This document shows, in pieces, positions 1 through 8,109 of a stretch of 64,000 nucleotides of DNA. How positions within the stretch are numbered: the first letter of the stretch is position 1; each line of letters begins with the position of its first letter. Origin of the DNA: Solirubrobacteraceae bacterium (GTDB taxonomy: Bacteria; Actinomycetota; Thermoleophilia; Solirubrobacterales; Solirubrobacteraceae); the NCBI GenBank assembly GCA_030447275.1, contig JAUJPF010000003.1:62001-126000 (forward strand). The letters are read 5' to 3'. The notes under the pieces were generated by a model, which was not told the origin of the DNA, made no database searches, and was given only the letters and a program-made list of their open reading frames with translations. The translations under genes and the position numbers were made by a program.

Positions 1-950
1 AAGTAGTAGTACGTGGAGTTGGTCGTCTGCTCCTTGTACCGGTCGGTCGCCTGCTGCTGGAACTCCTGCAGCGCGTCGCCCGCCGACGGGTCGTCCAGGT
101 AGTCGGCCTCGTTCGTGAGCACGTCACGCACCTGCCGCTCGGCGTTCTTGACGACGTTGATCTGGATCTTGTCGAGCTTCGCCGGCGGGAGCCCCGGGAT
201 CTCCGGGAAGTTCTCGTTCTTCTCCAGGGTGAAGGCGCGGTTGCCCTCGACCTTGGTGATCTTGAACTGGCCGACGCCGGGCGGCGGCTTCTTCGTGAGG
301 ATCTCGAACGGCGTGTCGCCCGGGACGAGCCCGCCGAAGTCCATCGACACGATGAACGGGAACTGGCCGCTCGCCTCGGTGAGGTTCACGGTGATCTCGC
401 GGGTGGCCTCGTCGGCCTCGATGCCCGTGATGTCGCCCTTGGCCTTGCCGGCCTTCTGGTACGCCTCGGCGCCCTCGATGGCACCGACGTAGAACGGCGC
501 GCCGCCGGACTCGAGCGTGATGACCCGCTTGATCGTGTGCTCGAAGTCGCTCGCCTTCACCGCCGTGCCGTCCGAGTACTTCAGGCCCTCGCGGAGCTTG
601 AACGTGTACGTCTTGCCGCCGTTCGTCACCTCGGGCATCGCCTCGGCGAGGCCGGGCATGAGCTGCGCGCCTGCGGCGCCGGCCTCACGCCGGTAGGTGA
701 GCAGCGGGGTGTACGTCGGGATCAGCGCCTGCCAACCCGCGACGGTGTAGCTCATGGCCGGGTCGAGGTAGTCCGGGAACGACGCGTAGTTGAACGTCGC
801 GGTCCCGCCCTCCTGGACAGCGGCCTGGTCCTCGCCACCGCCGGTCGCACCGCCCTCGTCGCCGCCGTCGTCGCCGCCGCACCCGGCGACGCCGAGGGCG
901 AGGACGAGCACGGCGATGAGGCCCATCAGGGTCCTCAGTGTGCTTCGCAT
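1..950 (-). CDS. Family 5 ABC transporter solute-binding lipoprotein (3' end outside window)
   Basis: Extracytoplasmic substrate-binding lipoprotein of the peptide/oligopeptide (SBP_bac_5) class, which delivers substrate to an ABC importer. The N-terminus has a hydrophobic signal segment and a lipobox ending LGVAGC (lipidated Cys24), then a Gly/Asp linker. The family core follows: a PDYLDPAMSY segment, MPGLAEAMPE, FKLREGLKYSDG and DFEHTIKRV. The chosen ATG has AGGAGG six bases upstream; an ATG two codons earlier abuts the ribosome site and is unlikely. About 316 residues are visible of the usual 520-600. The protein at 2607-4099 is a clear paralogue. No permease or ATPase genes are in view; they may lie to the left. 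Substrate unknown. Confidence 0.9.
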   Translation of the reverse strand, partial: MRSTLRTLMGLIAVLVLALGVAGCGGDDGGDEGGATGGGEDQAAVQEGGTATFNYASFPDYLDPAMSYTVAGWQALIPTYTPLLTYRREAGAAGAQLMPGLAEAMPEVTNGGKTYTFKLREGLKYSDGTAVKASDFEHTIKRVITLESGGAPFYVGAIEGAEAYQKAGKAKGDITGIEADEATREITVNLTEASGQFPFIVSMDFGGLVPGDTPFEILTKKPPPGVGQFKITKVEGNRAFTLEKNENFPEIPGLPPAKLDKIQINVVKNAERQVRDVLTNEADYLDDPSAGDALQEFQQQATDRYKEQTTNSTYYY

Positions 951-1015
951 CTGCATCCTCCTCATAGGTGTGCGGAGTCCTCCGACTCCGTCCTCCCTTC
1001 CAGCAAGCGCGCTGG

Positions 1016-1043
1016 AGCCTACAGCCGGGCCGCGGAAGGGCAA
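1016..1043 (-). promoter_or_regulatory. Candidate promoter of the solute-binding lipoprotein
   Basis: On the minus strand TTGCCC (1043-1038) and TAGGCT (1021-1016) are separated by 16 bases, a reasonable -35/-10 pair. It lies in the 125-base gap after the nitroreductase, so the lipoprotein gene is probably transcribed on its own. The ~60-base leader has a small GGAGTC/GACTCC hairpin. Confidence 0.4.
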
Positions 1044-1075
1044 GCCTGCGTTAACGGAACATCAATGACTCACCG

Positions 1076-1567
1076 TCAGTCCAGATAGCTGACGATGTCC
1101 GCCACCGGCGCGCGCTCCGGCACGCGCTGCTCGTGGCGGGGCCGCCCGAGGTGGAGCAGGCCCAGGACCTGCTCGTCGTCGGCGACGCCGACGGCGGCAC
1201 GGCCCTCGGCGCTGAGCAGCACGGCCGGCGTCCGCCAGTAGCCGGCCAGCCCGCGGGCGTGGCCGGCGAGCAGCACGATGTACGCGGCGACCGCCGTCGC
1301 GTCGCGGTCCTCCTCGTCGCCCGTGGCCGACACCGCGACGAGCGTCGGCGCGCGGTCGAGCTTGCCGGCGGCGTCGGGGCCGGCGGCCTCCTTCAGGCGC
1401 TCGAGCGCGCGCGGGCCGAGCACGCGGAAGCGCCACGGGTTCGTCAGGTGGTGGTTCGGCGCCCAGCGCGCGAGCTCGAACAGCTCGTCGAGCGTCGCGC
1501 GGTCGACGGGATCCGGGCCGTACGCCTTGTGCGTGCGGCGCGTGCGGATCGCCGTCTCGACGTCCAT
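1076..1567 (-). CDS. Nitroreductase family protein
   Basis: 163-residue FMN-dependent nitroreductase-like protein. It begins MDVETAIRTRRTHKAYG, the usual start of the family, where the arginines contact the FMN phosphate. ELARWAPNHHLTNPWRF matches the family's A-P-S-x-x-N-x-Q-P-W region. The C-terminus has LLHLGRPRHEQRVPERAP in the place of the GYP...R-K-P segment. Short members of this family reduce nitro or quinone compounds; the substrate cannot be deduced. Its ATG shares one base with the stop of the upstream gene (TGATG), so translation is probably coupled and it is the last gene of the dtd operon. Confidence 0.85.
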   Translation of the reverse strand: MDVETAIRTRRTHKAYGPDPVDRATLDELFELARWAPNHHLTNPWRFRVLGPRALERLKEAAGPDAAGKLDRAPTLVAVSATGDEEDRDATAVAAYIVLLAGHARGLAGYWRTPAVLLSAEGRAAVGVADDEQVLGLLHLGRPRHEQRVPERAPVADIVSYLD

Positions 1568-2175
1568 CAGTCGTAGAGCGACTCGCGCGCGAGCTCGTTG
1601 CCGCGCGAGTCCCACAGGTGGACCTCGAGCGTGTCGCCGCGGTAGTCGTCGGGCGCGACGAGCGTGAACCGCCCGTCGACGATCGGCGTCTGGTCGACGG
1701 CGAGGCCCGCGAGCTCCGCCGTCACGGTCGCCCCGCGCGCGACGAGCGCGCGGCCCCAGACGAGCGTCATCGCGGCGACCTTGCCCTGCTCGCCGCGCCA
1801 GCCGCCGAGCACCTCGTCGCAGAGGTCGAGCTGCCACTCGGGATGCGCCTCGGCGATCTCGTCGGTGAAGTCGGCGACCGCGGCGAAGTCCTCGGGCTCG
1901 CCGCCGTCGTGGCCCGGCGCGAACGAGACGTAGCCGAAGAGCTCGAGGTTGGTGGTCGTGCGGCTCGTCGCGGGGATGTACGTGCGGCCGTTCCACGTGC
2001 GGTCGGGGTACCAGGCGATGTCGCCCGGCTCGCCGAGATCCTCGCCGTCGGGGTCGACGGCGAGGCAGGCGGCGAGGAACTCCTCGCCGAGCCGTTCGGC
2101 CCAGCGGCCGTACGGGATCCCCTCCTGCGGGGGCTCGGCGGCGAAGCGGCACACGAAGCGGTCGGTCGGCGGCAT
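1567..2175 (-). CDS. Conserved hypothetical protein, 202 residues
   Basis: I do not recognise a family. The protein is acidic and rich in Trp, Asp and Glu, with no signal peptide or membrane segment. The first half has motifs such as PYGRWAERLGEEFLAACL and DIAWYPDRTWNGRTYIPA; the last ~60 residues (TVTAELAGLAVD... VHLWDSRGNELARESLYD) look like a small beta-sandwich. Start and stop each overlap a neighbour by one base (TGATG): it sits between dtd and the nitroreductase as the middle gene of a coupled three-gene operon. A soluble cytoplasmic protein is the safest statement. Confidence 0.75.
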   Translation of the reverse strand: MPPTDRFVCRFAAEPPQEGIPYGRWAERLGEEFLAACLAVDPDGEDLGEPGDIAWYPDRTWNGRTYIPATSRTTTNLELFGYVSFAPGHDGGEPEDFAAVADFTDEIAEAHPEWQLDLCDEVLGGWRGEQGKVAAMTLVWGRALVARGATVTAELAGLAVDQTPIVDGRFTLVAPDDYRGDTLEVHLWDSRGNELARESLYD

Positions 2176-2594
2176 CAGGGAAGCTCTAGCAGGAGGGTGA
2201 CCGGACCGTCGCCCGTCAGCGCGACCTCCATCGCCGCGCCGAAGACGCCGCGCCGCGCGCCGAGGCGCTCGCTGAAGCGCTCGTAGAGCGGCTCCGCGTG
2301 CTCCGGCCGCGCGGCGGAGACGTAGCTCGGGCGGTTGCCCTTCCGCGCGTCGCCGTAGAGCGTGAACTGGCTGACGCACAGCACCTCGCGGTCGCCGAGC
2401 GGCTCGTTCATCCGCCCCTCGGCGTCGGCGAAGACGCGCAGAGCCCGGACCTTGTCGGCCAGCCGGTCGGCCACGGCGGCGTCGTCGTCGTGGGTGACGC
2501 CGAGCAGGACGAGGAGTCCCGGGCCGATCGCCGCCACCGCTTCGCCGTTGACGGCGACGCTCGCGGCCGACACTCTCTGGACGAGGGCACGCAC
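2175..2594 (-). CDS. dtd: D-aminoacyl-tRNA deacylase
   Basis: Hydrolyses the ester bond of D-aminoacyl-tRNAs (and Gly-tRNA-Ala), recycling mischarged tRNA. The 139 residues cover the whole family. It starts RALVQRVSAASV and carries the two signature motifs: SQFTLYGD near residue 75 (usual SQFTLYAD) and GDGPVT near residue 128 (usual N-x-GPVT), which form the substrate pocket across the dimer. GTG is chosen as start because the conserved MRALVQRV begins there and no ATG exists in frame nearby. First gene of the operon with the 202-residue protein and the nitroreductase; divergent from the second solute-binding protein only 12 bases away. Confidence 0.93.
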   Translation of the reverse strand: MRALVQRVSAASVAVNGEAVAAIGPGLLVLLGVTHDDDAAVADRLADKVRALRVFADAEGRMNEPLGDREVLCVSQFTLYGDARKGNRPSYVSAARPEHAEPLYERFSERLGARRGVFGAAMEVALTGDGPVTLLLELP

Positions 2595-2606
2595 GACGCC
2601 CACATC

Positions 2607-4099
2607 ATGCCGCTGCGTCTCGCCCTCGCCATCCTCGCCCTCGCCCTGCTCGCCGCCGCTCCGGCGGCCCACGGCGCCACGGCCACCTACGGCCTGGGTG
2701 CGCGGCCGGACTACGTCGACCCGGCGCTGTCGTACACGCTCGAGGGCTGGAGCGTCCTGTGGGCGACCCACACGCCGCTGCTCACCTACGCGCACGAGGA
2801 CGGCCCCGGCGGGACACGGCTCGTGCCCGGGCTGGCCGAGGCGCTGCCCGACGTCTCGCCCGACGGGCTGACCTACAGGCTGCGGCTGCGCGAGGGGCTG
2901 CGGTACTCGAACGGCCGGGAGGTGCGCGCGCGCGACTTCGAGCACTCGATCCGCCGGGTGCTGCGGCTGCGGTCGGGCGGCGCGCCGTTCTTCGCAGACA
3001 TCCGCGGTGCACGCTTCGGCTCGGCGCGCGACGTCGCGGGCATCGCGGCCAACGACGCGGCGCGGACGATCACGATCAGGCTGCGGCGGCGCAACGGCGC
3101 CTTCGCCAGCGTGCTCGCGATGCCGTTCGCGGCACTCGTCCCGTCGGGGACGCGCTTCGCGAACCTGTCGAGCCGGCCGCCTCCCGGCGTCGGGCCATAC
3201 CGGATCGCGCGCTCGGGCCGGCGCTCGCTGACGCTCGCGCGCCGCGCGCCGGCCGCCCCGCGCGAAGCGGGCCCGGTCCGCGACCGCGGGCGGCCCGGGA
3301 CGGTCGACGTCCACCTCGACGCGCCGGCGCGCGCGCTGCGCACCGGCGACCGCTACCTCGAGCGCGACACGCTGTCGACGTACTACGTCTTCCTCAACCA
3401 TCGCCTCGCTCCGTTCAACCGCCGCGAGGTCCGCCAGGCAGTGCACCTCGCGCTCGACCGCGGCGCGGCGGTGCGGCACTTCGGCGGGCTGTTCCGCCCC
3501 GCGTGCACGTTCCTCCCGCCGGGGATCCCCGGCCACGCCGAGCGCGCGTGCCCGGCGCCGCAGCTCGACGCCGCTCGGCAGATGGTGCGTGACGCCGGTG
3601 CCGCGGGCCGGGTCGTGAGGGTGTACGGCAACGACGAGACCCGAGCCGCGGGCTCACGCTCCTGCTCGCGCGGACCCTGCGCTCGATCGGGCTGCGCCCG
3701 CGCGTGCGCATCGTCGACGCCGCCGCGTACTTCACCGTCGTCGGCGCACAGCGGACGCGCGCGCACGCCGGGTACGCCAACTGGTTCGCCGACTTCGCGC
3801 ACCCGGCGAACTTCCTGTTCCTCGTCGACCGCGACGCCAGCCCGCCGACGAACAACCAGAACTTCGGCAACGTCGCCGACCCCGAGCCCGACGCGCTGAT
3901 CGCCCGCGTCTTCGCCGCGCCGCTCGACGCGGTCGCGGGGCCGGCCGGCGAGGCCGACCGCCGCATCGTCGACGAGGCCCACGTCCTCCCGCTCGGCCAC
4001 CGGCGCAGCGGCCACCTGTTCTCCGCCCGCGTCCCCCCGCAGTGCCGCGCGCTCCATCCGCTCTACGAAGTGGACCTGGCGCGGCTGTGCTTGGCCTAG
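2607..4099 (+). CDS. Family 5 solute-binding protein paralogue (one frameshift)
   Basis: Paralogue of the lipoprotein at the left edge: PDYVDPALSYTLEGW, LVPGLAEALPD, RLREGLRYSNG and DFEHSIRRV line up almost residue for residue. It has a cleavable-type signal (LALAILALALLAAAPAAHG) but no lipobox cysteine. The reading frame shifts by one base near 3650: upstream it reads VVRVYGNDET, and homology resumes in another frame as LTLLLARTLRSIGLRPRV and runs to the stop after YEVDLARLCLA. Either a sequencing indel or early decay. Restored length is about 497 residues. The 3' end overlaps the convergent XRE gene by four bases. Confidence 0.8.
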
Positions 4100-4317
4100 A
4101 GCCCGGCGCGCGCCACGAGCTGCGAGGCGTCGACCTCGAGCGCGTTCGCGAGGCGCACGATGCTGGAGAGGCTCACGTTGCGCACCCCGCGCTCGGTCTG
4201 GCTGATGAAGGTGCGATGGAGACCGGCCTTCCGCGCGAAGTCGTCCTGCGATAGCCCCCGTTCCTTCCGCAGCTCGCGGAGCGCGGCACCGAGGGCGGCC
4301 TGCGGCTGCTCCTCCAT
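4096..4317 (-). CDS. XRE-family helix-turn-helix regulator
   Basis: 73-residue protein consisting of one Cro/C1-type helix-turn-helix domain. GLSQDDFARKAGLHRTFISQTERG is a textbook XRE helix 2/3 region, followed by RNVSLSSIVRLANALEV. No sensor domain is present, so it is a bare DNA-binding module, presumably dimeric. The two other XRE proteins at 6127 and 6600 share the same architecture. A 26-bp perfect palindrome lies 28 bp upstream of its start and could be its operator. Start taken at the ATG before EEQPQAALGAALRELR; an upstream in-frame ATG would add nine residues. Confidence 0.85.
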   Translation of the reverse strand: MEEQPQAALGAALRELRKERGLSQDDFARKAGLHRTFISQTERGVRNVSLSSIVRLANALEVDASQLVARAGL

Positions 4318-4344
4318 ACCTGGGCAGGCTAGCGCTCGCCGCAA

Positions 4345-4370
4345 GCGCCCGGCGCAGCTGCGCCGGGCGC
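4345..4370. promoter_or_regulatory. 26-bp perfect palindrome (possible operator)
   Basis: GCGCCCGGCGCAG is followed directly by its reverse complement with no spacer. It sits between the divergent XRE gene and the ArsR-type gene. The lack of a loop and of a T-run argues against a terminator; a dimeric repressor site is more likely. Confidence 0.4.
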
Positions 4371-4507
4371 GGCGGACGGGGAACTATGGCCTGAAGACCA
4401 TGCGGTGCCTCCCTCGATCGCTGTCCTTCAACGACCGCCCGCGCGCGAGTTTGGTTTCACTTCAATCACGGGTTGCGCTCCGAAAGAAAATCGGTGACCA
4501 TGCGTCG

Positions 4508-5260
4508 ATGCCTGCGCGTACCGACGTCGCAGCCGAGTTTGCGAGCGCCGTCGCCGAGCCGATGAGGCTGCGCCTTCTGGGCGCGCTCGGAGATGGCCCG
4601 AAAACGGCAGCGGCCCTGGCGGCCGCGGTGCAGACCGACGCCCGGTCGGTGGCGCGGCACGCGCGGCCGCTCCAGCGCCTAGGCCTCGTCGAAGCCTCGG
4701 GCGGGCCGCCTCACCAGCGGGTCTACACGGCGGTGCGCTATCCGACGCTCTACGACGACGCGTGGGATCGGCTGCCGGTACCGGCGCGTCGCGCGGCGGC
4801 GGCATCCGCACTGACCCACTGGCATGCCTCGGCGGCGACCGCCGTCGACGACGGCGGCTTCGACCGCCGCGACATGCACCTGACCCGCACCACCTTCGAG
4901 TTCGACGAGGCCGGGTGGCGACGCGCCGCCGCGATCCTGATGGACGCCCTGCACCGTCTCTCGGAGCTCGCGGACGAGCCCGTCGAGCAGCCGACGGTGC
5001 GCGCGACGGGGATGATGCTGCTGTTCGACGCGCCACGGGACGCCTCGCCCCCCGAGCGCGACGAGCCGCACGGCGAGTTCTCCCACGCCGAGGGGCTCGA
5101 GCGCGCGATCGACCTCGCCGAGTCGCTCCAGGAGGCGGTCACCCGCGAGGCGACGCCGTGGCCCGAGCTGGTCGCGCTCGCCGACGAGCTGCGCGTCGTC
5201 GCGCGCGCGGCGATGGTCGAGCAGAGCCGCACCGCGCCGCAGAGCGCGGTCAACCGCTGA
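4508..5260 (+). CDS. ArsR-type winged-helix transcriptional regulator
   Basis: 250 residues. Residues ~5-80 form a helix-turn-helix domain of the ArsR/HTH_20 type: AEPMRLRLLGALGDGPKTAAALAAAV, then QTDARSVARHARPLQRLGLVE, then a wing (GPPHQRVYTAVRYP). The remaining ~165 residues are mostly helical, with many acidic residues and no recognisable ligand motif. Similar proteins are common in actinobacteria, with the C-terminal part acting as an uncharacterised effector or dimer domain. Start: the ATG preceding PARTDVAAEF; nothing upstream in frame resembles the family. The 3' end overlaps the convergent methyltransferase by 11 bases. Confidence 0.8.
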   Translation: MPARTDVAAEFASAVAEPMRLRLLGALGDGPKTAAALAAAVQTDARSVARHARPLQRLGLVEASGGPPHQRVYTAVRYPTLYDDAWDRLPVPARRAAAASALTHWHASAATAVDDGGFDRRDMHLTRTTFEFDEAGWRRAAAILMDALHRLSELADEPVEQPTVRATGMMLLFDAPRDASPPERDEPHGEFSHAEGLERAIDLAESLQEAVTREATPWPELVALADELRVVARAAMVEQSRTAPQSAVNR

Positions 5261-6017
5261 GGCCCTCGGCCCGCTCGACGAAGTAGAGGACCTTCCGGTC
5301 GACGGCTTCGTCGGCCTCGGGCCGCAGGCGCACGCCCTCCGCCTGGCCGTAGACGGCGAGCGGGCGCAGGCCGGCCGCGTCGAGGCGGCGTCGCAGCTCG
5401 GTCAGGGGGTGATGCCGCTCGCGCAGCAGCGCGGACGTGCGCTTGCCAACCCGCTTCGCCACGACCTCGATCCGTGCCTCCCCGACCGAGCCGGGGCGCA
5501 GGTGAGGCGAGCTGCGCCCGCTCCAGGTCACGACGCGCTCCGCGTCCTCGTGCTGCCACACGCTGCTGAAGCCCGCGCGCATCGTCGCGAGCGTGTTCAC
5601 GTCGAACACGAAGACGCCGCCCGGCGCGAGATTGGCCGCCACGCCGCGGAACGTCTCGGCGACGTCGGCGCCGCTCAGCAGGTGGTTGAGGCTGTCGTCG
5701 AGGCACAGCGCGAGGTCGAACGACCCGAGGATCGGCAGCTCGCGCATGTCGACCTCGAGCAGCTCCACGCTGCGGCGGCCGAGCCGCGCGCGCGCCTGCT
5801 CCAGCATCGCCGGCGACACGTCGCACGCGGTGACGTCGTAGCCGCGGTCGCAGAGCCCGAGGAAGCTCGATCCGGTTCCGCACGCGATGTCGAGCACGGT
5901 CGACGGCCGCCGGCCATGCTCGGCGAGCACGCGCTCGATCGCGTCGATCCAGCGGTCGTAGTCGTAGTCCGCGGTCATCGCGTCGTACGCGGGAGCAAGG
6001 GCGGTGTAGGCATCCAT
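5250..6017 (-). CDS. Class I SAM-dependent methyltransferase
   Basis: 255 residues with a Rossmann methyltransferase fold. Motif I is VLDIACGTGSSFLGL (residues ~43-57), the acidic end of strand 2 is VTACDVSPAMLEQAR, motif II/III is VDMRELPILGSFDLALCLDDSLNHL, and post-motif GGVFVFDVNTLATM follows. The C-terminal half is a beta-rich substrate domain typical of the Methyltransf_25/11 group acting on small molecules. Start at ATG 6017 gives the family-like MDAYTALAPAYDAM; an ATG at 6083 would add an unlikely Arg-rich stretch. Substrate unknown. It faces the XRE regulator at 6127 across a short divergent region. Confidence 0.85.
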   Translation of the reverse strand: MDAYTALAPAYDAMTADYDYDRWIDAIERVLAEHGRRPSTVLDIACGTGSSFLGLCDRGYDVTACDVSPAMLEQARARLGRRSVELLEVDMRELPILGSFDLALCLDDSLNHLLSGADVAETFRGVAANLAPGGVFVFDVNTLATMRAGFSSVWQHEDAERVVTWSGRSSPHLRPGSVGEARIEVVAKRVGKRTSALLRERHHPLTELRRRLDAAGLRPLAVYGQAEGVRLRPEADEAVDRKVLYFVERAEGLSG

Positions 6018-6084
6018 GAAGCGTCTGACCGTTTGACCACGGCGGATCGTTTCGCCGCGTCGGACGAATGTCGCGCCAGTCATG

Positions 6085-6093
6085 GTGTGTAGA
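6085..6093 (+). promoter_or_regulatory. GTGTGTAGA motif upstream of XRE gene 6127
   Basis: The nonamer GTGTGTAGA precedes this XRE gene by 33 bases and is found again, read on the other strand, before the convergent XRE gene (6641-6633). A shared operator or promoter element is inferred. Confidence 0.3.
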
Positions 6094-6126
6094 CGGGCGT
6101 GGGCCGAGGGGTGAGGGTCACGCCGC

Positions 6127-6369
6127 GTGACCTCGCAACGCTCTGCGGCTCACGCCGCGTTCGGCGCTCAGGTTCGTGCCGTACGCCTGCGACGAGGGCT
6201 CTCGCAGGACGACCTCGCCGCGCGCAGCGGTCTGCACCGGACGTACGTCGGCGGCATCGAGCGCGGCGAGCGCAACCCGAGCCTGACGAACATCACGCGG
6301 CTGGCGGAAGCCCTCGGCGTGCCGGTGGCCGAGCTGGTGCGGCGCCTCGACGAGCGCGCGTCAGCCTGA
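6127..6369 (+). CDS. XRE-family helix-turn-helix regulator
   Basis: 80 residues, a single Cro/C1-type domain: GLSQDDLAARSGLHRTYVGGIERGERNPSL, then NITRLAEALGVPVAELV. GTG start. It is very similar in design to the protein encoded convergently at 6600-6361, with which it overlaps by nine bases at the 3' ends, and to the one at 4096-4317. No ligand domain. Probably a small autoregulated repressor; a GTGTGTAGA motif lies upstream. Confidence 0.85.
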   Translation: MTSQRSAAHAAFGAQVRAVRLRRGLSQDDLAARSGLHRTYVGGIERGERNPSLTNITRLAEALGVPVAELVRRLDERASA

Positions 6370-6600
6370 CTCGCGCTCGGCCTCGGCGATCAGCGCCGCG
6401 GCCGGCATCTGGAGGACGCGCGAGATCCGGAGGATGTTGTTCAGCGCGATGTTCTGCTCGCCGCGCTCGATGGCGCCGACGTAGTTGCGGTGCAGCCCGG
6501 CCTCGGCGGCGAGGCTCTCCTGGGTGAACCCGAGCTCCTGCCGGCGGACCCGCACCGCCGCGCCGAACGCGACGTGAGCTCGAGAGACCTGGGCCGGCAC
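6361..6600 (-). CDS. XRE-family helix-turn-helix regulator
   Basis: 79 residues: GFTQESLAAEAGLHRNYVGAIERGEQNIAL, then NNILRISRVLQMPAAALIAEA. GTG start. It converges on and overlaps the XRE gene at 6127. Upstream lie a GTGTAG/CTACAC inverted repeat (6616-6639) and the GTGTGTAGA motif also found before its partner, so the two may bind the same sites. Confidence 0.85.
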   Translation of the reverse strand: MPAQVSRAHVAFGAAVRVRRQELGFTQESLAAEAGLHRNYVGAIERGEQNIALNNILRISRVLQMPAAALIAEAERESG

Positions 6601-6615
6601 CGGCGGGAAGGTGCC

Positions 6616-6641
6616 GTGTAGCGCCCGAGTGTTCTACACAC
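6616..6641 (-). promoter_or_regulatory. Inverted repeat and GTGTGTAGA motif upstream of XRE gene 6600
   Basis: GTGTAG (6616-6621) and CTACAC (6634-6639) form six-base arms with a 12-base spacer. The right arm extends, read on the minus strand, to GTGTGTAGA, identical to the element at 6085-6093. Candidate binding site for one or both XRE proteins. Confidence 0.35.
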
Positions 6642-6670
6642 TATGACTAGCATCGCTCCCAGCGACGCGG

Positions 6671-7195
6671 CTACTGCGCTCCGAACGTGGTCGCGTAGAA
6701 CGCCTCGTCGTCCTCGACGACGATCCCGATGCCGATCTCCTCGAACCCCCGGCGCAGGATGTTCTCGCGGTGGCCGGGGCTGTGCATCCAGCCGTCGACG
6801 ATCGTCGACGGCGCGCCGGCCTCGGCCTCGCCGCGGGCGAGGTTCTCGCCGGTCAGGCGCGGGCTCCGGTAGCCGGCGCGCAGGATGCGGTCGTGCGGCC
6901 CGGTGCCCTCGGGCGACTCGTGCGCGAAGTAGCCGCGCTCGGCCATGTCGCGCGCGTGGCGCCGCGCGGCGCGCGCCAGCCGGCCGTCCTCGCGCAGCGG
7001 GCGCAGGCCGTGCCGCGCGCGCTCGGCGTTCAGCAGGCACAGCGTCGCGGCCGCGGCCGGCTCTGAGCGCGCGCCCGCGCAGCCGCGCGTCGGGCCCTCC
7101 GGCTCCGGCGAGCCCGGCTGGACCCCCGGCACCACGAACGCCGCCGCGACGGCGAGCGCCACGATCGCGAGGCCGATCCACTGCTTCGCGCTCAC
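6671..7195 (-). CDS. CAP-domain (SCP/YkwD-like) secreted or membrane-anchored protein
   Basis: 174 residues. An N-terminal hydrophobic segment (WIGLAIVALAVAAAFVV) is followed by a short linker and a bacterial CAP domain. Hallmarks are LLNAERARHGLRPL (helix with N-x-x-R-x-x-x-G-L-x-P-L), MAERGYFAHESPEG, LTGENLARG, and VDGWMHSPGHRENIL. Family members act outside the cell; most are of unknown biochemical role. The GTG start overlaps the AEC transporter stop (GTGA), making it the last gene of the four-gene operon starting near 9666. Confidence 0.87.
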   Translation of the reverse strand: MSAKQWIGLAIVALAVAAAFVVPGVQPGSPEPEGPTRGCAGARSEPAAAATLCLLNAERARHGLRPLREDGRLARAARRHARDMAERGYFAHESPEGTGPHDRILRAGYRSPRLTGENLARGEAEAGAPSTIVDGWMHSPGHRENILRRGFEEIGIGIVVEDDEAFYATTFGAQ

Positions 7196-8109
7196 AGCGC
7201 GGCGGCGGTCAGCGCGACCGCGACGACGGCGGCCGTCGACCACGCGACGGCCGCGGAGGTCAGGCGCAGATCGAGCCCGTACGCGTGGGCGACCACGAGC
7301 GAGTTGATACCGGACGGCATGGCGGCCTGGACGAGGTAGGCGTCGGGGAGCCTCACGATCACCGCCGAGAACGCGAGCATGAGCGCCGGTGCGGCGGCCA
7401 GCCGCAGCGCGAGCGCGCTGCCGACCGACGCGTCGAACGGGGGAGGGAACGGGAGCGTGCCCTCGTCGGCCTCGGCGGCGAGGTTGACGCCGAGCACGAA
7501 GAACCCGATCGGCAGCAGCGCGTACACGACGACGGTCGCGGCGTCGACGAGCACGTCGGGGGCGAGCGCGTCGGGCGCGAGGAGCGCGAGGACGACCGCG
7601 ACGAGCGGCGGGTTGCGCGACAGGAACGCGCGCAGCCGTTCGCGCGGCGTGTCGCCGGCGCCCGAGCCGAACGCGGCGCCGATCGCGAAGCCGGCGACGT
7701 AGAACATCGGCCCGGCGACCACGGTGTCGAACGCGATCGCCGGCGCGAGCGCGTCGCGGCCGAGCAGCGCGCCGTTGAGCGGCACGCCGAGGTAGCCGGT
7801 GTTCGACAGCACGACGACGACGATCAGCGCGCCGGCCGCCGGCCGCGGCAGGGCCAGGATCCGCGTGGCGACGAGGTACGCGGCCGTCCCCACGACCGCA
7901 AGCTCCACGTACGCGAGCCCGAGCCCCGCGCCGACGCCGGTCGTCAGCTCGAGCCGCGCGCGGGTGAAGAACGTGACGAAGGGCAGCGCCGTCCACAGCA
8001 TCCCGCGCCGCGGCGCCCGCGACGCGGCCCGGGCCCGCTCGCCCCAGCGGCGCTCGGCTGCGCCGCCGGCCGCGACCGACGCGGCGATCGCGAGCGCGAC
8101 CGCGATCAA
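7192..8109 (-). CDS. AEC-family (auxin efflux carrier-like) transporter
   Basis: 305-residue integral membrane protein with about ten hydrophobic segments in the two-bundle arrangement of the AEC family. Diagnostic stretches are VVVLSNTGYLGVPLNGALLG after the first bundle and AAMPSGINSLVVAHAYG near the C-terminus (the conserved P-x-G-x-N). AEC proteins export or exchange organic anions such as malate or malonate. Start: TTG at 8109, which overlaps the galT stop (TTGA); this start keeps the first membrane helix (LIAVALAIAASVAAGG). Operon with galT and the CAP gene. The substrate cannot be inferred. Confidence 0.82.
   Translation of the reverse strand: MIAVALAIAASVAAGGAAERRWGERARAASRAPRRGMLWTALPFVTFFTRARLELTTGVGAGLGLAYVELAVVGTAAYLVATRILALPRPAAGALIVVVVLSNTGYLGVPLNGALLGRDALAPAIAFDTVVAGPMFYVAGFAIGAAFGSGAGDTPRERLRAFLSRNPPLVAVVLALLAPDALAPDVLVDAATVVVYALLPIGFFVLGVNLAAEADEGTLPFPPPFDASVGSALALRLAAAPALMLAFSAVIVRLPDAYLVQAAMPSGINSLVVAHAYGLDLRLTSAAVAWSTAAVVAVALTAAAL

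Noticed and set aside
6018..6083. N-terminal extension of the methyltransferase from ATG 6083
   Set aside because: The added residues are Arg/Thr-rich and unlike the family; they cover the regulatory region before the XRE gene.
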